Below, in pieces: positions 57,267 through 64,000 of a DNA stretch of 64,000 nucleotides. Origin of the DNA: Methanomicrobium antiquum. Its GTDB lineage: Archaea > Halobacteriota > Methanomicrobia > Methanomicrobiales > Methanomicrobiaceae. The stretch is taken from the NCBI RefSeq assembly GCF_029633915.1, contig NZ_CP091092.1:1984001-2048000 (forward strand). Reading direction: 5' to 3'. Under the pieces are notes generated by a model. It did not search any database and was not told the origin of the DNA. It saw only the letters and a program-made list of their open reading frames with translations. The position numbers and the translations under genes are program-made. Every line of letters begins with the position of its first letter. The first letter of the stretch is position 1.

Positions 57267-57343
57267 AAGGTGACGTCTTAGTCGTCCCTTTCCCTTTTTT
57301 CCTCCCAACCTTCATCGCCACATCTCCCCGAAATTCTTCTTAA
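57251..57343 (+). pseudogene. Truncated MazF-type toxin start
   Basis: A 30-codon frame starting inside the antitoxin's last codons reads MEEFVKGDVLVVPFPFF, which matches the first strand and loop of MazF/PemK toxins (V-K-G-D-V-x-V-V-x-F-P-F). After residue 17 the resemblance ends abruptly and a stop follows. The rest of the toxin, about 90 residues, is absent, so the toxin is dead while the antitoxin remains. Confidence 0.7.
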
Positions 57344-57382
57344 TCTTCCCGGCAGACCGGACAGAACCATGAAAAATGCTCA

Positions 57383-58224
57383 TCATTCACAGTCCTCCAG
57401 GAGTTTGGCTATCTCCTCCGGGGATGGAAGCTGACTCTGAAGCTCCCCCGGAAGCTCGGATACGATCCTGCATGTGGCAACACCAATAGGGGATTGCGAT
57501 GACTGGAGAGCGTACTCGACAACTGTGCGGTTCTTCTCTTTGCAGAGAATTATCCCGATTGAAGGGTTCTCATCCTCCTCCCGCACCTGCCGGTCAAGGA
57601 CAGTCAGGTAGAACTGCATCTTCCCGACAAACTCCGGCAGAAACTCCCCGATCTTGAGCTCAACTGCAACCAGACATCTGAGTCTTCTGTGATACAGCAG
57701 AAGATCGATAAAATATTCTTTTTCATCAACCTCAAGCCTGAACTGGCTACCAACAAAAGTGAAGACACCCCCCATTGCACGAAGAAAATCCTCTATCCTT
57801 CCGATAAGGGCACGTTCAAGCTCCCTCTCTGAATGCCTATCCCAAAGCTCCAGAAAATCGAATACATACTCGTCACGGACTGCCAGTCTCGCCTGACCAC
57901 GGACTTTTTCATCAACAGCCCTATCAAAATTTGTCTGCCCCAAAAGCGTCTTCTCATAGCTTTGGTTCTCTATCTGGTGAATAAGGACATTTCTTGACCA
58001 CCCGAATTTCCGGACCATTTTGATAAAAATTCACGTTTTGGACTCTCCTTACAGCGTGACATTATAACAAGATTATGACTCCAGCTGATTTCTCCAACCA
58101 GAGGTTGGAGATTTTCATCATCACAATATTCCCTGTAAAACTGCCGCATGTACCAGAGATTCTGGGCAGAAAAGCCTTTAATGCCGGGAAATTCCATCTG
58201 AAGATCCTCAGAGAGCCGCTGCAC
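57383..58224 (-). pseudogene. DUF1016/YhcG-type PDDEXK nuclease, frameshifted and 5'-truncated
   Basis: Two frames together cover most of a YhcG-family nuclease. The right part (from 58224) reads QRLSEDLQMEFPGIKGFSAQ, then NLWYMRQFYREYCDDENLQP and EISWSHNLVIMSRCKESPKR, then goes out of frame near 58025. The left part resumes as MVRKFGWSRNVLIHQIENQS and carries the nuclease core YFIDLLLYHRRLRCLVAVEL with Asp, Glu and Lys of the PD-ExK site. The N-terminal domain before QRLSED is missing and does not continue credibly upstream. YhcG relatives occur in restriction and phage-defence settings. Confidence 0.8.
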
Positions 58225-58586
58225 ACATAACGCCCGGAAGTGGCGTGAGAAAGAAGATTTGAATATCAGTTATAATTTGAATATCCGTAACACCTGCTTT
58301 TTTTAAGTATATTGAAAAATTAGAGGAACTTCGGCCTGTTGATCTTGTGAGAAGAGACGGAGTTCATGAGGAGGATGAGTTTTTTTGAGGTTAGGGGGGT
58401 TTGTGAAATATTATTACGAGTTACGTTCGTGACTTCTCTTGCAATTGGTTCGCAAACGGTTCGTAAGTGGTTCGTAAATTGTTCGTAAAAAGAGCGTAAA
58501 AATGGTTTTAATCTGATTATATGAAGTTTCTTTAATGTGTGTATGAGATGTAAATGAATCGCAAATGGTTCGCAAACCGATCATGA
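58225..58586. other. Non-coding gap with a gene remnant and 11-bp tandem repeats
   Basis: A short open stretch at 58305-58388 reads YIEKLEELRPVDLVRRDGVH and ends with a stop; it has no start and is probably the tail of a lost gene. At 58447-58501 five 11-base units in a row follow the pattern GGTTCGTAAGT (GGTTCGCAAAC, GGTTCGTAAGT, GGTTCGTAAAT, TGTTCGTAAAA, AGAGCGTAAAA). A further GGTTCGCAAAC is at 58567-58577. Confidence 0.55.
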
Positions 58587-59921
58587 TTATTGTTTATAAA
58601 TGATCGATTTACCTACACCAGTCCGTTTGAGAACTCCTGATGATACAAGCTCATTTAGATCTCTATTTGCTGTAGTCTTTGAAACAGAATTCAATTCCTG
58701 GTAGACTTTATTTGAAATTTCACCATTCTCAATAACGTATTCTACGGCTCTTTTCTGTCGATCGTTTAAGGCCTTGCTTTTTAAGAGTTGTTCTGGGTCA
58801 AAACTCTTTTTGAAATAAACAGAAAATCCTCCAATTTCTTCTTTAAATTCAGGTAGCTGTAATCCAGCCTTCAAAAGTGCAGAACGCATCCTCTCTATCC
58901 CTGTTCCCCATGCTTCAATAAAATCCGATTTGTACATTACATTTGCGACTAGTGGGTTGCGAGGAATTGATGAATGGAGTTTTACTATGTCGTCGATCGT
59001 AACTCCCTGGGGGAGACCACCGGGATTATGAAACCAGATATAATCATCAAATATTTTAATCTGTGTCTGCCTATTGGACATAAAATAATCCCTGTGAACA
59101 ACCGAATTGAGCAAAGCCTCCCTTATCGCTTTAAGGGGGTAATCCCAGATCTCTTTTCTCTTAAAGGAGTCTCCTGAAATCTCGTATCTGACGTTGATGA
59201 ATCCTTTTATAGCTTCTTCTGCTACCTCTAACTGACGGAACAGATTCCCACCGGCTATTTTGTCCCCGATAATAATATCTTCTTCTTTGAAACGTCCAAT
59301 TCGGACAAAAGCATTTGTGAAATATTTTTGGGGATTTTTGCCGAACAGAATAATTGCACCGTTTGTCAGCTTTCCGTCATGCAGAAGATTCAAATGCTCC
59401 AAAATTTCAGTAACAGATTCGCTTGCTGCAGAGATGGGCATTCGTCCGCTGTCTAAACCAAGCTTTACAAAATATTTTACTGTCTGTTCATCGATCTCAT
59501 CAGGATTAAAATCTCCTGGAATATTGTCCCACATAGTTGTTCTTAGGAAATAAGTTCTCAACTCTTCTGCCTGCATTTCACGGGTGGTATTTCCAACTCT
59601 TGAATAGTATTTTCCATCATAGGAAACAGGGTTTGGGCTTTTGGAAACCTCGATCTTAAGAATTTTTTTCCCATCGATTGTATGAGACGTAATTACAGGA
59701 TGGATCAAAAGTTTATTTGCAATGGTATCTGTTACTTGTTTTATTTTGTTATTGGAGCAGTTAAAACCGACAATAGTCTTGTCGTCTGCTACACCGACCA
59801 GCAAGACTCCTCCATTTGTATTGGAAAACGCAGATAAAGTTTTGTACATCGCCGGGTTTTCCGATTCTTTAAATTCAACCTGCCGGTTTTCAGTATCTGA
59901 TAATATTACATCCAAGTCCAT
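58587..59921 (-). CDS. AlbA_2/Schlafen-type ATP-binding regulator
   Basis: The 444-residue protein starts with the AlbA_2 (AAA_4) domain: RQVEFKESENPAMYKTLSAF, NTNGGVLLVGVADDKTIVG and YYSRVGNTTREM. A middle region related to HATPase-like RecG paralogues follows, with IREALLNSVVHRDYF and GTGIERMRSALLKAG, and the C-terminus is a winged helix (NKVYQELNSVSKTTANRDLN). It is commonly annotated as a putative transcriptional regulator or helicase-like protein. Its function is not established. It lies in the island of broken genes but looks intact. Confidence 0.85.
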   Translation of the reverse strand: MDLDVILSDTENRQVEFKESENPAMYKTLSAFSNTNGGVLLVGVADDKTIVGFNCSNNKIKQVTDTIANKLLIHPVITSHTIDGKKILKIEVSKSPNPVSYDGKYYSRVGNTTREMQAEELRTYFLRTTMWDNIPGDFNPDEIDEQTVKYFVKLGLDSGRMPISAASESVTEILEHLNLLHDGKLTNGAIILFGKNPQKYFTNAFVRIGRFKEEDIIIGDKIAGGNLFRQLEVAEEAIKGFINVRYEISGDSFKRKEIWDYPLKAIREALLNSVVHRDYFMSNRQTQIKIFDDYIWFHNPGGLPQGVTIDDIVKLHSSIPRNPLVANVMYKSDFIEAWGTGIERMRSALLKAGLQLPEFKEEIGGFSVYFKKSFDPEQLLKSKALNDRQKRAVEYVIENGEISNKVYQELNSVSKTTANRDLNELVSSGVLKRTGVGKSIIYKQ

Positions 59922-60027
59922 TGTTCTATCCAGGGTTTTAATTCATTTCAATAATTTATTGAATTGATTATCTTTTTTTCAGGTATATGGTTTCCGATTG
60001 TGAGAACTTTTATAATTGAGTTTGTAA

Positions 60028-60249
60028 ATTCGATTCGATGAGGATTGTCAATTTGTTGATCTTTCGATAAAGTCAGGCGATCTTCGTGTCGGCCTTGACT
60101 TTATCAGGCGGTCGGTGATGACTGCCGAGTATGACGCAAGGACCTCTGTTACCGAAGAGGATGTAACCGCTACATTTTCGCTTTCAAAGGATTTGCATGT
60201 GAATGAAACATTAAAGACCCTTAAGACCGGTAACAACCCCGGTAATTAA
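60028..60249 (+). pseudogene. Orc1/Cdc6 C-terminal remnant
   Basis: A frame open from 60028 to the TAA at 60247-60249 has no start codon but reads SGDLRVGLDFIRRSVMTAEY followed by DARTSVTEEDVTATFS. This is the sensor-2 helix region and start of the winged helix of archaeal Orc1/Cdc6 initiators (S-G-D-x-R-x-x-L-D-x-x-R-R). About 75 residues remain of some 400. The rest of the AAA+ domain is not upstream. The remnant suggests that an extra initiator gene, such as those on plasmids and integrated elements, once lay here. Confidence 0.72.
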
Positions 60250-60304
60250 AAACGAATCAGATAAAAAATTGAGATATTATCAAATTTTTAAGTCTTATAT
60301 AAAT

Positions 60305-61267
60305 CTAATAATTAGTAACAACAATCTCGTTAATCTCTCCTCTGCCACTGCCTTTTGAATTGATTCGTCTTTTTGCAGGCACTCTTTTTATATTAAAGTC
60401 CTCATAGAGTGAGTCGAAGAAATCATCATCCGGATTTGTGTTTTTCGGATCAGAATTGGAGAGCATAACTTTCGCTGATTTTGAATCGCAAAATCTAAAA
60501 AATTCAGCAAGACGTCTTTGATCATCATCTGAAAAACCGTCCTTTGCATAATTGTTGAATTGTGATGTCTTGTTTATCGGCCGGTAAGGAGGATCAAAAT
60601 AAAAAAATGTCTCATCATCTGCCAGCCTTCCCGCCTCTTCAAAATCACGGCATTGAATCTCTGTATTCTCCAAAATCTCCGATGCCGAATAAATACTATC
60701 CTCAATTGCAATATGAGGATTTTTGTATCTGCCAAAGGGAACATTAAACCCGCCACTTCCATTTACACGGTAAAGACCGTTAAAACACGTCCTGTTTAAA
60801 AAAATAAGACTGGCGGCTCTTTCTACAGCACTGCTGTTTACAGATGAATAAGAAAAGCCCTCCTTTTTTTGATTATAGGAGGAGCGGATATTATAGTAAA
60901 ACTCCTGTCTTTTCTCCTCATCAAGCTTTAGATATTCACCCTCATATTCTCTTAAAATATCTGCCAGTGAATCAGGAGATTCTTTTACAACGCGATAACA
61001 AAGAACCAGCTCTTCGTTTACGTCAGAGATATAACATTCATCAGGCCTGTATTTTGAATTTACAAGGAAATAAAGAGCACCTCCGCCGATAAAAGGCTCA
61101 ACATACTTAGAAATTCTCCTGCCGGCAGAACCAAAATAATCATCAATGCTCCTGCTTCCTGCAAGCTCTTTTGGAAACCTCGATTCAAGTTCACCAAGAA
61201 TTTGTGATTTCCCCCCCGCCCATTTCAAAAACGGATTTACAGGTGAATTTTTTTTGCTAAATGCCAT
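60305..61267 (-). CDS. dam: Dam-like DNA adenine methyltransferase (D12 class)
   Basis: The 320-residue enzyme transfers a methyl group from SAM to adenine N6. Motif I is FLKWAGGK at residues 13-20, the SAM site continues in YVEPFIGGGALYF, and the catalytic DPPY is at about residues 224-227. KNGLYRVN-like target-domain features appear as FLNRTCFNGLYRVNGSGGFN, typical of the GATC-type D12 group. No cognate nuclease gene is adjacent, so it is probably a solitary methylase. Confidence 0.92.
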   Translation of the reverse strand: MAFSKKNSPVNPFLKWAGGKSQILGELESRFPKELAGSRSIDDYFGSAGRRISKYVEPFIGGGALYFLVNSKYRPDECYISDVNEELVLCYRVVKESPDSLADILREYEGEYLKLDEEKRQEFYYNIRSSYNQKKEGFSYSSVNSSAVERAASLIFLNRTCFNGLYRVNGSGGFNVPFGRYKNPHIAIEDSIYSASEILENTEIQCRDFEEAGRLADDETFFYFDPPYRPINKTSQFNNYAKDGFSDDDQRRLAEFFRFCDSKSAKVMLSNSDPKNTNPDDDFFDSLYEDFNIKRVPAKRRINSKGSGRGEINEIVVTNY

Positions 61268-61284
61268 AATACCCCCATAAATTT

Positions 61285-61749
61285 TTAGTTCAGCTGCTCC
61301 TCATCAAGCCTGTATAGATACCAGTCCTGCCTTTCGCCTCCGAGCTTCTCATAAAACCTAATCGAAGGCTCATTCCAGGTAAGAACAGTCCAGTCCATAC
61401 GCCCGCAGCCGCGGTTTTTGGCCTCTTTTTTGCAGAACTCAAATAAAGCCTTTCCAAGCCCTCTTTTTCTAAACTCCTCAAGAACAAAAATATCCTCAAG
61501 ATAAAGAGTCTGTTTTGCAAGAAATGTCGAATATGTAAAATAAAAAGTAATGTATCCGGCAGGTTTTTCATCAATATATGCAACATATGCCTCATACTTT
61601 GGATTTTTGGAGAATGCATCATTTTTAAGGCGTAATTTTGCATCCTCATCAGGAGGAAGCAGTTTTTCATATTCGGCAAGTTTTTCTATTAAATATATAA
61701 ATTCTGAAAAATTCTCTTCATTTATTTTTTCTATTAAAAAATCAGTCAT
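61285..61749 (-). CDS. GNAT N-acetyltransferase
   Basis: The 154-residue protein has the GNAT fold with the acetyl-CoA loop EEFRKRGLGKALFEFCKKEA near residue 90 and the closing strand NEPSIRFYEKLGGERQDWYL. Similarity in the second half suggests the diamine/spermidine acetyltransferase-like group, but the substrate cannot be read from sequence. It starts 17 bases before dam on the same strand. Confidence 0.88.
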   Translation of the reverse strand: MTDFLIEKINEENFSEFIYLIEKLAEYEKLLPPDEDAKLRLKNDAFSKNPKYEAYVAYIDEKPAGYITFYFTYSTFLAKQTLYLEDIFVLEEFRKRGLGKALFEFCKKEAKNRGCGRMDWTVLTWNEPSIRFYEKLGGERQDWYLYRLDEEQLN

Positions 61750-61855
61750 TCTGCTCCTTATAGAATCTGCACAAAGTCAAAAATAATCTTTGCCATATCC
61801 TGCAAAATCTTTTTAGTTTTTAAAAACTATTTTAACAAAAAAGAGGCCGGTATTT

Positions 61856-62131
61856 TTGAAAGAAGATATTGAAGAGTGCATCTGCCAGTCCTGTGGAATG
61901 CCAATAAAAAACCAAAACGATTTTGGAACGGAAAAAGACGGACAAAAATCTCCATACTACTGCACATACTGCTACATGAAAGGCCTGTTTTTAGAGCCTG
62001 AGCTGACACCGTCTGAAATGGTCGATATCTGTGCAAAAAAATACGAAGAGAGAAAGATAATGCCATTTGATGAGGCATATGAATTAAACCTTAAGATAAT
62101 TCCCGAACTGAGGCGCTGGAAGTTCAAATAA
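61856..62131 (+). CDS. Zinc-ribbon protein (zf-ribbon_2 type)
   Basis: The 91-residue protein has two CxxC pairs, Cys10/Cys13 in CQSCGMPIKN and Cys36/Cys39 in YYCTYCYMKG, followed by a helical tail with LTPSEMVDICAKKY and LKIIPELRRWKFK. This matches the putative zinc-ribbon family found in bacteria and archaea beside methyltransferases and regulators. Start is TTG 61856, with only a weak GAGG site. Function is unknown. Confidence 0.8.
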   Translation: MKEDIEECICQSCGMPIKNQNDFGTEKDGQKSPYYCTYCYMKGLFLEPELTPSEMVDICAKKYEERKIMPFDEAYELNLKIIPELRRWKFK

Positions 62132-62170
62132 AAAACCTCTCCAGAAAATTAACGCATTAAAAACAGGGAT

Positions 62171-62845
62171 TTAATTTTTCTTCCGTCCTGTTATACAAAT
62201 CCCGAAAGGATTTTCAGATACAGAAAAATCCTCCAAGAGCTTTGTCTCTCCAAGAATTTCAGTAATTTCTTCTTTTGTATAGGCAGCATTAACAGAGGAT
62301 TCAAATCCATATGCAAGGCTTTTTGGATTAACAGTTAATTTCATAGCAAAAAATAAAACTGATGAGATGTTTCGCTTCAAATCGGATATAAAAAACCGCC
62401 CCCCATCTTTTAATACGCGGTGAATTTCCAAAAAAACCCTCACAGGTTCCTCCCATTCATGAAGAGAACCGTTTGAAAAGACAAAATCAAATGACCGGGA
62501 AGAAAACGGCATAAAAAGAGCATTTCCTTCATAATAAGAAACTCTCCCGGAAAGATTATAATCAAGGGAATTTTTAAGAGCCGTATTTATCATAGCCGGA
62601 CTTATCTCAAGTCCGTAAAGATGGGTCTTTTTTGTTTTGACTAGCCACTCAAGACCAAGGTATCCGGGACCAGGCCCTATCTCAAGCCCCAGTCCATAAT
62701 TCATGCCTGATTTGATAATTTTTTCTGTTGGAAGACGATTTTTATCCCTCATTTCTCTTTGCATAATGTCAATCTCTGAAACAGTGACAGGCGACTGAAT
62801 GCCGTCATAAGTCTCAGGAATACGGATTTTTCTCTTCATAAACAT
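62171..62845 (-). CDS. SAM-dependent methyltransferase
   Basis: The 224-residue class I enzyme has motif I GLGLEIGPGPGYLGLEWL at about residues 50-67, LYGLEISPAMINTAL as motif II and DFVFSNGSLHEWEEP as the post-I/II block. The first 40 residues are Lys-rich and variable. A GGGAGGT site lies directly before the ATG. It is 18 bases after marR on the same strand, so its substrate is probably the compound the regulator senses, which is unknown. Confidence 0.85.
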   Translation of the reverse strand: MFMKRKIRIPETYDGIQSPVTVSEIDIMQREMRDKNRLPTEKIIKSGMNYGLGLEIGPGPGYLGLEWLVKTKKTHLYGLEISPAMINTALKNSLDYNLSGRVSYYEGNALFMPFSSRSFDFVFSNGSLHEWEEPVRVFLEIHRVLKDGGRFFISDLKRNISSVLFFAMKLTVNPKSLAYGFESSVNAAYTKEEITEILGETKLLEDFSVSENPFGICITGRKKN

Positions 62846-62863
62846 TTTTACCTCCCGGAATTT

Positions 62864-63433
62864 TCAAAATTCTCTTTTTTTTTCATAAACTCTTCTTACC
62901 ATATCACAAACCCTCTCAGATTCTATTCTGTTTTCTGTTTGAACTTCAGATTTCATCAGAAATACAGTCTTTAGTGTCTCCATTAAAACACATTCATGGT
63001 CTTTTCCATCGCCATATCCGGTAAACTTAGAAAGGAGAGAGAGAAATGTCTCCTGTTCATCCTGTGATAAAACCGAAAGCCTGCTGTTTAAAAATGAAAA
63101 AATTGCAGTTTCGGTCTCCAAAATCCATTTTTCACCTTTTTTATCAGGAATAATGTAAATATCGCGTTTGTCGCTTTCATCCTTAACACGCCTGACATAG
63201 CCCCGCTTTTCAAGATTGTTAACATAATCGGTTGCAGTGCTTCTTGATATATTGAATTTACCGGGGATATCTCCCATCTTTATCTTATGAAAATATGACA
63301 TATACAAAATCCCAAGTGCAACAGGAGAAAATGAGCTTTTTTTCCCCCTGTCAGTTCCTAAAAGAGCACTCATCCATGAATGAACAAATACCATACATTC
63401 ACGAAGAACAACAATCCCCGGTGTGTCAGACAT
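62864..63433 (-). CDS. MarR-family transcriptional regulator
   Basis: The 189-residue protein has the winged helix-turn-helix of MarR: IKMGDIPGKFNISRSTATDY, then VNNLEKRGYVRRVKDESDKR and DIYIIPDKKG. I chose ATG 63433, 16 codons into the open frame, because the TATA at 63466-63456 would start the mRNA there (leaderless). An inverted repeat covers the space between, so the protein likely represses its own operon, which includes the methyltransferase. Confidence 0.86.
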   Translation of the reverse strand: MSDTPGIVVLRECMVFVHSWMSALLGTDRGKKSSFSPVALGILYMSYFHKIKMGDIPGKFNISRSTATDYVNNLEKRGYVRRVKDESDKRDIYIIPDKKGEKWILETETAIFSFLNSRLSVLSQDEQETFLSLLSKFTGYGDGKDHECVLMETLKTVFLMKSEVQTENRIESERVCDMVRRVYEKKREF

Positions 63434-63466
63434 ATAATTACGGTTATCCGTAATAATATATAAACT
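63433..63466 (-). promoter_or_regulatory. marR promoter with overlapping operator
   Basis: TATA box GTTTATATAT (minus strand, 63466-63456) and inverted repeat TTACGG at 63438-63443 facing CCGTAA at 63448-63453, 4-base spacer. The repeat sits between the TATA box and the expected start at about 63436, where a bound repressor would block polymerase. Confidence 0.65.
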
Positions 63467-63504
63467 AAAAGACTCCGCCAATAAAAGCTAAAAAAATATT
63501 CATT

Positions 63505-64000
63505 TTATTTAGCTACTGCGCCTTTGTCAGCCTGGCCGACATATCTTGCATATCTTGCAAGAACGCCTTTTAAATCCCTTTCAAACGGCTTCCACAATTT
63601 TCTTCTGTTTGCAAGCTCTGATTCGTCAACCAAAAGGTCAAGCCTTCTTTCATAGAGATCTATTGAAATTGTATCTCCGTCATGTACAAGTCCAATCGGG
63701 CCTCCAACACTCGCTTCTGGTGCAACATGCCCGATGCACGGGCCCCGTGTGCCGCCGGAGAACCTTCCGTCTGTTACAAGCGCAACGCGGCTGTATCCAA
63801 GACCCATAAGGGCAGATGTCGGAGAGAGCATCTCAGGCATTCCCGGACCTCCGACAGGCCCTTCATAGCGGATTACTATGACATCACCCTCATTTATTTT
63901 TCCGGCAAGTATTGCATCCATTGCGGCGTTTTCACCATCATATACACGTGCAGGCCCCTCATGCCTCCACATTTCATCAGAAACAGCCGCTGATTTAATT
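63505..64000 (-). CDS. ilvD: Dihydroxy-acid dehydratase (partial, 3' part)
   Basis: The last 165 codons are in the window and the gene runs past its right edge. In frame from 64000 it reads [20 protein letters not shown], then [20 protein letters not shown] and [20 protein letters not shown], all signatures of IlvD C-termini. The serine in FSGGTRG is the proposed catalytic base. The enzyme makes the 2-oxo acids of valine and isoleucine synthesis and completes the pathway coded at 31.5-41 kb. The stop is 24 bases beyond the open upstream frame of marR, on the same strand. Confidence 0.97.
   Translation of the reverse strand, partial: IKSAAVSDEMWRHEGPARVYDGENAAMDAILAGKINEGDVIVIRYEGPVGGPGMPEMLSPTSALMGLGYSRVALVTDGRFSGGTRGPCIGHVAPEASVGGPIGLVHDGDTISIDLYERRLDLLVDESELANRRKLWKPFERDLKGVLARYARYVGQADKGAVAK

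Noticed and set aside
1-64000. tRNA, rRNA or prophage genes
   Set aside because: I looked for T-loop sequences such as GGTTCGAATCC and for capsid, portal, terminase and integrase motifs by eye and saw none. A covariance-model search could still find a divergent tRNA.

Overview
The window looks like chromosomal DNA from a methanogenic archaeon of the Methanomicrobiales, close to the Methanoplanus/Methanolacinia type. The reasons are a nine-gene A-type ATP synthase operon, a group II chaperonin (thermosome), LonB, a Nob1-like nuclease, a GfcR-type phosphoribosyltransferase regulator, an archaellin with the order's typical N-terminus, TATA/BRE-like promoters, and a base composition rich in A+T between genes. 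The species assignment is inference from gene content only. No rRNA or tRNA gene was recognised.

Layout. 1-318: 3' end of a frameshifted trypsin-like protease. 374-8673 (minus strand): ATP synthase genes in the order H-I-K-E-C-F-A-B-D. 8893-9599: a small conserved pair with a zinc ribbon. 9765-18857: surface filament and taxis genes. These are an archaellin, the ArlJ-like and ArlI-like assembly proteins, a pair of KaiC-like ATPases (the first with a broken P-loop), CheW and a soluble chemoreceptor. 19191-25217: small membrane and acidic proteins, the TldD/TldE protease pair and LonB. 25301-29890 (plus strand): PRPP synthase, Nob1, GfcR, a second CheW and a thermosome subunit. 30355-31424: a secreted Ig-like protein, a minisatellite and a ThiS-like protein. 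31565-41030: branched-chain amino acid synthesis, with ilvC and leuA on the minus strand diverging from cimA-ilvB-ilvN-leuC-leuD-leuB. The 3' part of ilvD lies about 22 kb away at the right edge.

41595-55059 is a defence region: a RelE-type toxin-antitoxin pair, a CARF/HTH regulator, and a complete type I-G (formerly I-U) CRISPR-Cas locus. The cas genes are cas3 with a C-terminal HD domain, csx17, csb1, csb2, a cas4-cas1 fusion and cas2. They are followed by a leader and a 33-repeat array. Spacers 3 and 10 are diverged versions of one target; their four differences are all synonymous in one reading frame, so the array records two encounters with relatives of one invader at the same coding site.

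55178-62131 is accessory DNA with several broken genes (a MazF start, a frameshifted DUF1016 nuclease, an Orc1/Cdc6 C-terminus), an ATPase of the DUF234 type, an AlbA_2/Schlafen-type regulator, a Dam-like methylase and a GNAT acetyltransferase. 62171-63433 is a marR-methyltransferase operon with a clear operator over its promoter.

A dispersed intergenic repeat occurs at least seven times (about 19.1, 19.7, 27.4, 27.5, 29.9, 30.3 and 56.7 kb). Its copies fold into one or two hairpins, and one stem keeps its pairing through compensatory base changes. I could not match it to a known element. All functional calls rest on reading motifs by eye; no database search was run.
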